Positions 16,555 to 21,726 of a DNA stretch of 21,726 nt are shown here, piece after piece (the first letter of the stretch is position 1; every line of letters begins with the position of its first letter). The position numbers and the translations under genes were made by a program. Below the pieces are notes generated by a model. It saw nothing but the letters and a program-made list of their open reading frames with translations. It did no database searches and had not been told where the DNA came from. This stretch comes from Gammaproteobacteria bacterium (lineage in GTDB: Bacteria > Pseudomonadota > Gammaproteobacteria > Thiohalomonadales > Thiohalomonadaceae), in contig JALOAT010000057.1 in assembly GCA_023228645.1 (NCBI GenBank), forward strand, positions 1 through 21,726, given 5' to 3'.

Positions 16555-17886
16555 TCAAGCGCCGGCCGCCTTGCGCGGCATATGCGGAGTGGCCTGGGCG
16601 AAATACTCGTCCTGCTCCCGGCGCAGCTGGTCGCACAACCGGCCCGGCGGGATCTCCACGTCCGCATAGGTGAGCGCCGTGTCCCTGCTCACCGCCCGTT
16701 TCAGGCGACAGCCGACTGCCAGCCCGATGGGCAGGAGCTGCTGCTCACGCGCGACATCGCTGTTTTCCGCCAGGCCGTAGGTCATGTATTCACCCAGGCC
16801 GTCGAGCACGGCGCCCGCGGCGAGGTCGATCTTCGCAGCGGCAACCACGTCCACGGTGGGTGCGCCGAGCGGCGCGATGGCCGCATCGTGAAACAGCACG
16901 GCCCGTGCCACGGTGTTGGGCACCTCGAAGTGGCAGAGGTGGTAGGGGGTGTAGAAGCAGTACAGCGGCCCCTCCCCCAGTTTGTAGAGATTGAGGTAAT
17001 GCTGCTGCACCGGATGGTCGCAGGTGCCCAACACGAAGACGCCGGGTCCCGGCTCGGCGCCCACCACGTAATCCACCACGCCGGGCCCCCCCAGCAGGTC
17101 ATCGAGCGGATACCAGTGCACGGCTTCACGGATCGGCGTGCCTGCGGGCACGGTCGGCCCGTGCATGCCACGCTTGGCAACGCGCATGCCGGTCGCGTTG
17201 GCGACGATCGCCTGTTCAAACGAGATCTTCGTGCCGTCGGCGAAGGAGGTCACCATGTTTGGCTTTTGCCTCCAGTGTTTTGCAAAGGCCTCCTGGGTGG
17301 TGGGGTTGCGATAAGGGTCGTGCAGCCCCTTGATGTTGCCGCACAGCACCGGCTTCACGCCGATGCCCTTGGCGAAGCGATACAGATTCATGATGACGCC
17401 CGGCTGATCGCCGTCGGCGTTGGTGAACACCACGCCCGCCCGGTCCGCGTAGGTCTTGAGGATGGGACCCAGGGTGCCGTCCAGTTCGGCGTTCATGGCG
17501 ATGACGTGCTTGCCGCGGGCGATGGCCCGCATCACCACCGCGGCGGCGAACTCGACGGTGCCGGTCACCTCGATGATCGCGTCCACCTGCGCCGCTTCGC
17601 ACAACAGGAACGGGTCGTCAGTAACCGCGCGTTTGCCGCTGGCGATGGCCTGTTCCAGTTGCGCCACGCTGGCCACCTCCGTCACGGCGTTCACGCCCGC
17701 CTCGCTGTAGGCACGCCGCGCGCCGTCCACGGAGCGGTTGGAAATGGCCACCACGGTCATCCCCGGCACGGCCGTTTCGATCTGCAGGGCGATACCGCGC
17801 GCCATGAAACCGGCCCCCACCATGGCCACACGGATCGGGTTACCGGCCTGCTGCCGCTGTTCAAGGGCCTTGTCGACCAGGATCAT
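16555..17886 (-). CDS. NAD(P)-dependent oxidoreductase with C-terminal SAF domain (homoserine-dehydrogenase-like)
   Basis: From ATG 17886 (GGGAGA a few bases upstream) the protein has 443 residues. An N-terminal Rossmann fold begins RVAMVGAGFMARGIALQ, with G24-x-G26-x-x-A-x-G31 as the dinucleotide loop and VVAISNRS as the second strand. The catalytic middle includes DAIIEVTGTVEFAA (102-115), HVIAMNAELDGTLGP, NADGDQPGVIMNLYRF and GNIKGLHDPYRNPTTQ. The C-terminus (about 355-415), ending GCRLKRAVSRDTALTYADVEIPP, fits a SAF domain as found in sialic acid synthases and antifreeze proteins. This matches the 'predicted homoserine dehydrogenase with SAF domain' group, for which I know no settled reaction. 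In this locus a step in making or reducing the unusual CDP-sugar is plausible, but inferred. Confidence 0.82.
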   Translation of the reverse strand: MILVDKALEQRQQAGNPIRVAMVGAGFMARGIALQIETAVPGMTVVAISNRSVDGARRAYSEAGVNAVTEVASVAQLEQAIASGKRAVTDDPFLLCEAAQVDAIIEVTGTVEFAAAVVMRAIARGKHVIAMNAELDGTLGPILKTYADRAGVVFTNADGDQPGVIMNLYRFAKGIGVKPVLCGNIKGLHDPYRNPTTQEAFAKHWRQKPNMVTSFADGTKISFEQAIVANATGMRVAKRGMHGPTVPAGTPIREAVHWYPLDDLLGGPGVVDYVVGAEPGPGVFVLGTCDHPVQQHYLNLYKLGEGPLYCFYTPYHLCHFEVPNTVARAVLFHDAAIAPLGAPTVDVVAAAKIDLAAGAVLDGLGEYMTYGLAENSDVAREQQLLPIGLAVGCRLKRAVSRDTALTYADVEIPPGRLCDQLRREQDEYFAQATPHMPRKAAGA

Positions 17887-17941
17887 GCTCACTCTCCCTG
17901 AGTATTGGTCTGTCTCCCGCACACTCCCTCTTCCCCGGGAG

Positions 17942-17958
17942 TTCTGCTGCCTGTTGCG
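17942..17958 (+). repeat. Imperfect direct repeat, copy 1
   Basis: TTCTGCTGCCTGTTGCG matches TTCTGCTGCCGGTTGCG at 18133-18149 at 16 of 17 bases. The copies lie 191 bases apart and bracket the two palindromic elements, as if left by a duplication or insertion of small repeat units. Confidence 0.6.
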
Positions 17959-18037
17959 TAGGTCACGTTGCGCAGCTACGTGACATTCTTCAGGCCGCGG
18001 CTTGTCACGTAGGCGCTGGCGCGCCAACGTGACCTAC
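17958..18037. repeat. Paired inverted repeat (REP/BIME-like, cruciform-forming)
   Basis: The arms GTAGGTCACGTTG (17958-17970) and CAACGTGACCTAC (18025-18037) are perfect reverse complements of 13 bases. Inside them CTACGTGAC (17976-17984) and GTCACGTAG (18004-18012) pair over nine more. Each half is itself a small hairpin (GTCACGT with ACGTGAC), so the element looks like two head-to-head copies of one palindromic unit with a 19-base centre. The right copy also contains the perfect palindrome TGGCGCGCCA (18017-18026). Such arrangements recall REP/BIME elements of proteobacteria. They could attenuate transcription or protect mRNA 3' ends. No T-run follows on the minus strand. Confidence 0.75.
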
Positions 18038-18084
18038 AGCTCTCACACCGTCGTCACTTCGCACTTCAACCCGGCGAAAGCCAG

Positions 18085-18129
18085 GTCATTCCCGGTACGA
18101 AGATGGATTCCGGCCTGCGCCGGAATGAC
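18085..18129. repeat. GTCATTCC...GGAATGAC palindromic dispersed element
   Basis: GTCATTCC (18085-18092) pairs with GGAATGAC (18122-18129), and inside it ATTCCGGC (18107-18114) pairs perfectly with GCCGGAAT (18119-18126) across a four-base loop. The two pairings share bases and would compete. Sequences of the type 'GTCATTCCGGCGCAGGCCGGAAT' are, from general knowledge, frequent dispersed intergenic repeats in beta- and gammaproteobacteria. This supports the organism guess but not a specific function. Confidence 0.75.
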
Positions 18130-18132
18130 GAA

Positions 18133-18149
18133 TTCTGCTGCCGGTTGCG
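18133..18149 (+). repeat. Imperfect direct repeat, copy 2
   Basis: TTCTGCTGCCGGTTGCG is the partner of the copy at 17942-17958, with one mismatch. It lies just outside the GTCATTCC palindromic element. Confidence 0.6.
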
Positions 18150-18217
18150 ACCGCGAAATGTGACCAAGAGACGGCCCGGGCGGAGACGGCGTGTGCAGGC
18201 AAGCGAATTGGCAGGAT

Positions 18218-18769
18218 TCACGCACGCGCGACGCGCTGCGGCACCTGCACGTCCGGCCAGGCCGTGTCCTTGGCGGAGATGGACGCGACGGCCAGGGGCC
18301 AGTGAATGCCGATGGCAGGATCGTCGTGGCGCAGGCCGCGTTCCGCCGTGGGCGTGTAGAACTCGGACACCTGGTAGAACGCCTCCGTGTTGTCCTGCAA
18401 GGTTTGGAAACCGTGCGCAAAACCTTGTGGTACGAACAGGGCCCGATGGTTGTCGGCAGTGAGCTCCACGCCCGTCCACTGCAAATACGTGGGCGACTCT
18501 GGGCGGAGGTCGACGATCACGTCGTAGAGCGCCCCGCGGGTGCAGCGCACCAGCTTGGCCTCTTCATGGGGGGCCACCTGATAGTGCATGCCGCGCAAGG
18601 TGCCCTTGCGCCGGTTGAAGGAGATGTTCGCCTGCACCACCCGCGGTATCAGGCCGTGTTCTGCCAACTCGCGCTCGCAAAATCCGCGGGCGAAAAAGCC
18701 CCGCTCGTCTTCCAGCGGCTGGATGTCGATGATGAACGCGCCGGGCAGTTCGGTTTCGGTAAAACGCAT
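18218..18769 (-). CDS. RmlC-type nucleotide-sugar 3,5-epimerase
   Basis: From ATG 18769 (GAGGGA shortly upstream) this is a 183-residue cupin, the normal length for dTDP-4-dehydrorhamnose 3,5-epimerase. The catalytic pair is visible: H62 in LRGMHYQ and D168 in SAKDTAWP, with Tyr residues at 132 and 138 (AFYQVSEFY) as candidate proton donors. LYDVIVDLRPESPTY and LFVPQGFAHGFQTL are standard family segments. It epimerises a 4-keto sugar at C3 and/or C5. No rmlA, rmlB or rmlD is beside it; it sits behind rfbF and an SDR gene, so a CDP-linked 4-keto sugar is the likelier substrate here than the dTDP-rhamnose intermediate. That substrate is inference; the enzyme class is well supported. Confidence 0.88.
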   Translation of the reverse strand: MRFTETELPGAFIIDIQPLEDERGFFARGFCERELAEHGLIPRVVQANISFNRRKGTLRGMHYQVAPHEEAKLVRCTRGALYDVIVDLRPESPTYLQWTGVELTADNHRALFVPQGFAHGFQTLQDNTEAFYQVSEFYTPTAERGLRHDDPAIGIHWPLAVASISAKDTAWPDVQVPQRVARA

Positions 18770-18856
18770 GGCAGTCCCTCGCAAAGGTGGACGGCGCGCG
18801 GGTGTCCGTGACGCGCGCCCCAGGAAGCAGCCCGGCGGATGCCGGGCGGTGAGGCC
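18770..18856. other. 87-base spacer with two GC-rich hairpins
   Basis: Two perfect stems lie between the SDR stop and the RmlC-like start. GCCCGGC (18830-18836) pairs with GCCGGGC (18841-18847) across the loop GGAT. GGCGCGCG (18793-18800) pairs with CGCGCGCC (18812-18819) across 11 bases. The first lies about ten bases after the SDR stop codon. Neither is followed by a T-run on the minus strand, so a rho-independent terminator is not shown. They may act as partial attenuators or mRNA stabilisers. Confidence 0.6.
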
Positions 18857-19933
18857 TCAAACCGCGAGCCTGTTTTCCAGGCGCCAGTTGAGCGCCTCGT
18901 CCAGGCGCCCCCGCGCCCGCAGGTCGGCGAGCACACGCAGGCGCATGTATTGCGAGTTGCGGAAATTGCCATTGTTGAAACCCATCTGTTCGAGCCCCGC
19001 CTTGAGCTCGCCGATGGATTGTTCGATGGGCACCTGCGGCAGGTGATCCGCCGCAAGGCGCTGGTACAGGCTGAAGTCCACCCGATAGGAACGCTTGTCG
19101 GGTGGCGCGTCCGGATTGATCACGATGGCGACGCCCGGGATCTGCGCCTGCACCGCCAAGGCCAGGTCGCGGATCTGAAAATTCCATTCGTTGCGGCCCA
19201 CGTTCACGGCCAGGAACGCGCCGCCGTTGGCGGGTTCGCGGTCCACCGCCCACTCCATGGCACGGGCCATGTCCTTGATGTCGATGAGCGGGCGCCACGG
19301 CGTGCCGTCGCTCAGGATCTTGATGGTGCCCGTAGCGATGGCCGAGGCCACGAAGTCGTTGAGCACCAGGTCGAGGCGCAGCCGCTCGCTCATGCCGCAG
19401 GCGGTCGGAAAGCGCAGGCTGGTGATCACGAAGTTCTCGTCCGCGAGCTCCCGGATGTTTTGTTCGGTAGCGATCTTGGAGCGGGCATAGGCGGTGAGCG
19501 GATTCAGTTCCGACTGCTCCGAGCGCGCCTCCCCTTCCGCGTAGCCGTAAACACTGCAACTGGAGGCGAATACGAAGGCGCGCACGCCGGCCGCCTTGGC
19601 CATATTCGCGAGGCGCGCGCTGGCCTCGTAATTGACCTCGCGGGTCACCTGCTCGAAGGCGTTGCCCATGGGATCATTGGAGATGGCGGCGAGGTGGATC
19701 ACCGCGTCCACACCCTGCATCACCTCCGCCCCGACATGACGCACGTCGGCGAAGTACTGCATATTGCAGCCGGTTTCCGGAAGGAAGTCCCCGCCGGTCA
19801 GGCAATGGGCGAAGTAGCCATTGTCCAGCCCCATGATGGTGGCGGCCGGCCAAGTGTCGCGCAGACGGCGCACGACCGTGGGGCCGATGTAGCCCATGTT
19901 TCCGGTGACCAGGATCTTTCGAACATCCCTCAC
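18857..19933 (-). CDS. NAD-dependent epimerase/dehydratase (extended SDR)
   Basis: A 358-residue extended SDR starting at a GTG whose first bases overlap the upstream stop (GTGA, 19930-19933), with AAGGAG six bases ahead. Motifs are the dinucleotide loop GNMGYIG (11-17), an acidic residue after strand 2 in GLDNGYF, VIHLAAISNDP (78-88), the catalytic Ser region SSCSVYG (124-130) and Y149-A-R-S-K153. RFPTACG and the DFSLYQRLAAD stretch belong to the substrate side. The SSCSVYG form is that of epimerases; it lacks the acidic pair (TDE, or SDK in RfbG) of 4,6-dehydratases, so I do not call it CDP-glucose 4,6-dehydratase. It probably epimerises, reduces or oxidises a CDP-sugar in the cytoplasm. 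Exact reaction unknown. Confidence 0.87.
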   Translation of the reverse strand: MRDVRKILVTGNMGYIGPTVVRRLRDTWPAATIMGLDNGYFAHCLTGGDFLPETGCNMQYFADVRHVGAEVMQGVDAVIHLAAISNDPMGNAFEQVTREVNYEASARLANMAKAAGVRAFVFASSCSVYGYAEGEARSEQSELNPLTAYARSKIATEQNIRELADENFVITSLRFPTACGMSERLRLDLVLNDFVASAIATGTIKILSDGTPWRPLIDIKDMARAMEWAVDREPANGGAFLAVNVGRNEWNFQIRDLALAVQAQIPGVAIVINPDAPPDKRSYRVDFSLYQRLAADHLPQVPIEQSIGELKAGLEQMGFNNGNFRNSQYMRLRVLADLRARGRLDEALNWRLENRLAV

Positions 19934-21129
19934 GATAGGCTCCTTGTGATCTCGTCGCAGATGTAATTGGAGAACGGGATGGAACACGTCCAGCCGGGCG
20001 ATACGGCGTTCAGGATGTGCATCGAACGGTGATCGCCTTGCAGCACGAAGTCCATCTCCAGTTTGCGTTTCTTCATATCGAGCAGTTGCGCGCGGATCCC
20101 CGCCGGCGCCCAGTGCCGGAAGTCGCTCTCGCGGATGCCCTTGGCCAGGCTGGTCGCCAGGGCGACCATGTGCCGTCGCGTGCGCTTGCGGATCTCGGTG
20201 ATGGAGAGCCGCTTGAAATCGAAGTCCGAGTTGATGAACAGACCAAGGCCGCGCAGCGAGATGTCCAGAAGCTCGCCGAACCGGAAATTTTTCAGGCCGC
20301 GGTACTGTTCGCGCCATAAGGCCGGCAAGGCGGTGGGGCCGAGCTTGATGCCGCCGTCCGCCACCAGGGTGACATGCACGCCGAGGAACGGCTGCTTGAG
20401 ATCGGGCACTGGGTAGATGTTGGTGCGAAAGCCCGCGGCACCGGCATTGCCTTTCAGGTAAAGCCCCTTGAACGGCAGGATGCGGTACTGCTCGCTGAAG
20501 CCGAAGTCGCGGGCGACGCTGTCGGCGTACAGCCCGGCCGCATTGACCACGTAACCGGCGGCCATGGGGCCGCGGCTGGTGATGACCCGATCGCCGTCCC
20601 GGCGCACATAGGCGGTGCCGCGTTCGATCGCCACGCCCAGGCGGCGGGCGTCCCCTTCAAGGGCCGCCATGACGGCGGTCGGCACCACGGAAGCCGTATT
20701 CGGTGAAAACAGCGCGCGCCGCCAGGTGACGGCGCGCGGCTCGATCTCGCGGGCCGTCTTCGCGTCCACCTCCACCAACTCGATGCCGTTGTGGCGTGCC
20801 CGGCACAGCAGTTCGTCCAGCACGCGGTCCTCGGCCTCGTCGCGCGCCACCACCAGCTTGCCGCAGCGGTTGATGGGCAGCCCCTTCCGCTCGCAGTATT
20901 CCGCCAGCAGGCGGTTGCCTTCGCGAGTGAAGCGCGCCTTGAGGCTGTCGGCGGTGTAATAGAAACCGGCGTGCAGTACGCCGCTGTTGCGGCCACTGGC
21001 GTGCTCGCCGCAGTGCGCCTCTTTTTCCAGCAGTCGCACCGTGCAATCGCCATGGCGGCGTTTGAGTTCCATCGCAACATTGAGTCCGATGACACCCCCG
21101 CCGACGACCAGGAAATCGGGATTGCCCAT
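19930..21129 (-). CDS. FAD-dependent oxidoreductase, L-2-hydroxyglutarate oxidase (LhgO) family
   Basis: Read from the ATG at 21129, two bases after the rfbF stop, the protein has 399 residues (E. coli LhgO has slightly over 420). The FAD loop FLVVGGGVIGLNVAMELKRR (6-25) and E35 for the ribose come first. SGRNSGVLHAGFYY (45-58) with SLKARFTREGNRLL is characteristic of the LhgO / L-2-hydroxyglutarate dehydrogenase family. YVVNAAGLYADSVARDFG and the C-terminal GDHRSMHILNAVSPGWTCS region complete the DAO fold. Family members oxidise 2-hydroxy acids and pass electrons to quinone. The location between rfbF and an SDR gene suggests a recruited role in oxidising a sugar or a sugar-acid building block. 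That role is inferred only. Confidence 0.85.
   Translation of the reverse strand: MGNPDFLVVGGGVIGLNVAMELKRRHGDCTVRLLEKEAHCGEHASGRNSGVLHAGFYYTADSLKARFTREGNRLLAEYCERKGLPINRCGKLVVARDEAEDRVLDELLCRARHNGIELVEVDAKTAREIEPRAVTWRRALFSPNTASVVPTAVMAALEGDARRLGVAIERGTAYVRRDGDRVITSRGPMAAGYVVNAAGLYADSVARDFGFSEQYRILPFKGLYLKGNAGAAGFRTNIYPVPDLKQPFLGVHVTLVADGGIKLGPTALPALWREQYRGLKNFRFGELLDISLRGLGLFINSDFDFKRLSITEIRKRTRRHMVALATSLAKGIRESDFRHWAPAGIRAQLLDMKKRKLEMDFVLQGDHRSMHILNAVSPGWTCSIPFSNYICDEITRSLS
19940..19945 (-). promoter_or_regulatory. Shine-Dalgarno AAGGAG that fixes a GTG start
   Basis: On the minus strand AAGGAG is followed by six bases and GTG at 19931-19933. The site lies inside the 3' end of the LhgO-like gene, and the start overlaps its stop, so translation of the two genes is probably coupled. 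It rejects a much longer reading that would begin near 20317. Confidence 0.75.
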
Positions 21130-21131
21130 GC

Positions 21132-21726
21132 CTACCAGACCTTCCAGGGGGCCTTGCCGCTGTTCCAGAGCTGTTCCAGGGTGAACTTGTCGCGCAGGGT
21201 ATCCATGGGATGCCAGAAGCCTTCGTGTTTGAAGGCTGCGAGCATGTTGTCGTTGGCCAGCCGTTCGAGCGGCTCCCGCTCCCAACTGGTGTCGTCGCCG
21301 TCGATGTACTCCAGGACTTCCGGTTCCAAGACGAAGAATCCGCCGTTGATCCAGGCCCCGTCACCGTCGGGTTTTTCCTTGAAGGAGAGGATGCGGCTGT
21401 TGTTCGCCTCCAGGGTGAAGGCCCCGAACCGCCCCGGCGGCTGGGTGGCGGTGAGCGTGGCCAGGGCGCGCTGGCTGCGGTGGAAGGCGATGGCCTCGCT
21501 GATGTTCACATCGGCGAGCCCGTCGCCGTAGGTGCAGCAAAACGTGCCTTTGCCGACGTAGTCGGCGACGCGTTTCAAACGGCCGCCGGTCAGGGTGGTT
21601 TCGCCCGTGTCCACCAGGGTCACGCGCCAGGGATCGGCGCCGTTCTGGTGCACCTCGGCCTGGTTCGCCCGGAGATCGAAGGTGACGTCCGAATGGTGCA
21701 AGCGGTAGTTGGCGAAATACTCCTTG
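21132..21726 (-). CDS. rfbF: Glucose-1-phosphate cytidylyltransferase, 5' end outside window
   Basis: The last 198 codons of a protein that normally has about 257 residues; the reading frame is open to the right window edge (KEYFANYRLHHSDV at the start of the visible part), so the N-terminal nucleotide loop is not seen. Visible family features are TGGRLKRV, the metal-binding YGDGLADVNI, FGAFTL, SFKEKP and WINGGFFVLEPEVLEYI, then the C-terminal GFWHPMDTLRDK-x3-EQLW. These match RfbF/DdhA, which joins CTP and glucose 1-phosphate to CDP-glucose and opens the CDP-3,6-dideoxyhexose branch. It is the most upstream gene visible and precedes the LhgO-like gene by two bases. The next gene upstream, outside the window, would show whether an RfbG dehydratase is present. 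Confidence 0.92.
   Translation of the reverse strand, partial: KEYFANYRLHHSDVTFDLRANQAEVHQNGADPWRVTLVDTGETTLTGGRLKRVADYVGKGTFCCTYGDGLADVNISEAIAFHRSQRALATLTATQPPGRFGAFTLEANNSRILSFKEKPDGDGAWINGGFFVLEPEVLEYIDGDDTSWEREPLERLANDNMLAAFKHEGFWHPMDTLRDKFTLEQLWNSGKAPWKVW

Larger units (their letters stand above)
17887..18217. other. 331-base intergenic spacer with palindromic repeats
   Basis: This is the only long non-coding stretch in the window, between the RmlC-like gene and the SAF-domain gene. It holds a large inverted repeat (17958-18037), a second palindromic element (18085-18129) and an imperfect 17-base direct repeat at its two sides (17942-17958 and 18133-18149). No coding frame here has convincing codon use. 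I see no U-tract terminator. A promoter for the downstream wzm-wzt half of the locus would be expected here, but I cannot point to clear -35/-10 boxes. Confidence 0.75.

Noticed and set aside
16528..17901. Plus-strand 457-codon open frame
   Set aside because: Exactly opposite the SAF-domain oxidoreductase gene; His/Gly/Val-rich translation without motifs.
17887..18217. Rho-independent terminators at the palindromes
   Set aside because: Stems are strong but no T-rich run follows on the minus strand.
18857..19933. Calling the SDR an RfbG CDP-glucose 4,6-dehydratase
   Set aside because: The active-site stretch is SSCSVYG, without the acidic/Lys residues expected of 4,6-dehydratases.

Overview
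This window is most of a large surface-polysaccharide biosynthesis and export locus. All 19 protein genes lie on the minus strand, so transcription runs from right to left. Base composition is GC-rich, codon use is GC-biased, and the intergenic spaces carry palindromic repeats typical of proteobacteria. I suggest a proteobacterium, beta or gamma class more likely than alpha, but nothing here fixes the genus. I saw no rRNA, tRNA, CRISPR array, transposase or phage gene.

Right end (about 16.5-21.7 kb), the promoter-proximal part. Five genes look like a nucleotide-sugar cassette: the 3' part of a glucose-1-phosphate cytidylyltransferase (rfbF type), an FAD oxidoreductase of the L-2-hydroxyglutarate oxidase family, an extended SDR epimerase/dehydratase, an RmlC-type 3,5-epimerase, and a Rossmann oxidoreductase with a C-terminal SAF domain. 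The usual partners of RfbF for CDP-dideoxyhexoses (4,6-dehydratase RfbG and dehydrase RfbH) are not in view. The sugar made may therefore be unusual. A 331-base spacer (17887-18217) with several palindromic repeats splits this cassette.

Middle (about 13.0-16.5 kb). An ABC-2 polysaccharide permease (Wzm), a GT4 glycosyltransferase, and the ABC ATPase Wzt with a long C-terminal domain. This is the signature of ABC-dependent O-antigen or capsule export.

Left two thirds (1-13.0 kb). Two GT2-fold and five more GT4 glycosyltransferases, one hexapeptide acetyltransferase, three separate sulfotransferases and, at the left edge, a multispanning O-antigen ligase/polymerase-like membrane protein that runs out of the window. 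Genes are packed with gaps of a few bases or with overlaps (ATGA, GTGA, an 8-base overlap), which implies translational coupling in one or a few long operons.

Together the genes imply a heteroglycan built from a CDP-sugar plus other sugars by eight glycosyltransferases, decorated with acetyl and, most notably, sulfate groups, exported by Wzm/Wzt and probably ligated or polymerised by the left-end membrane protein. The two most interesting points are the three sulfotransferases (sulfated bacterial surface glycans are uncommon) and the unconventional CDP-sugar cassette with LhgO-like and SAF-domain oxidoreductases.
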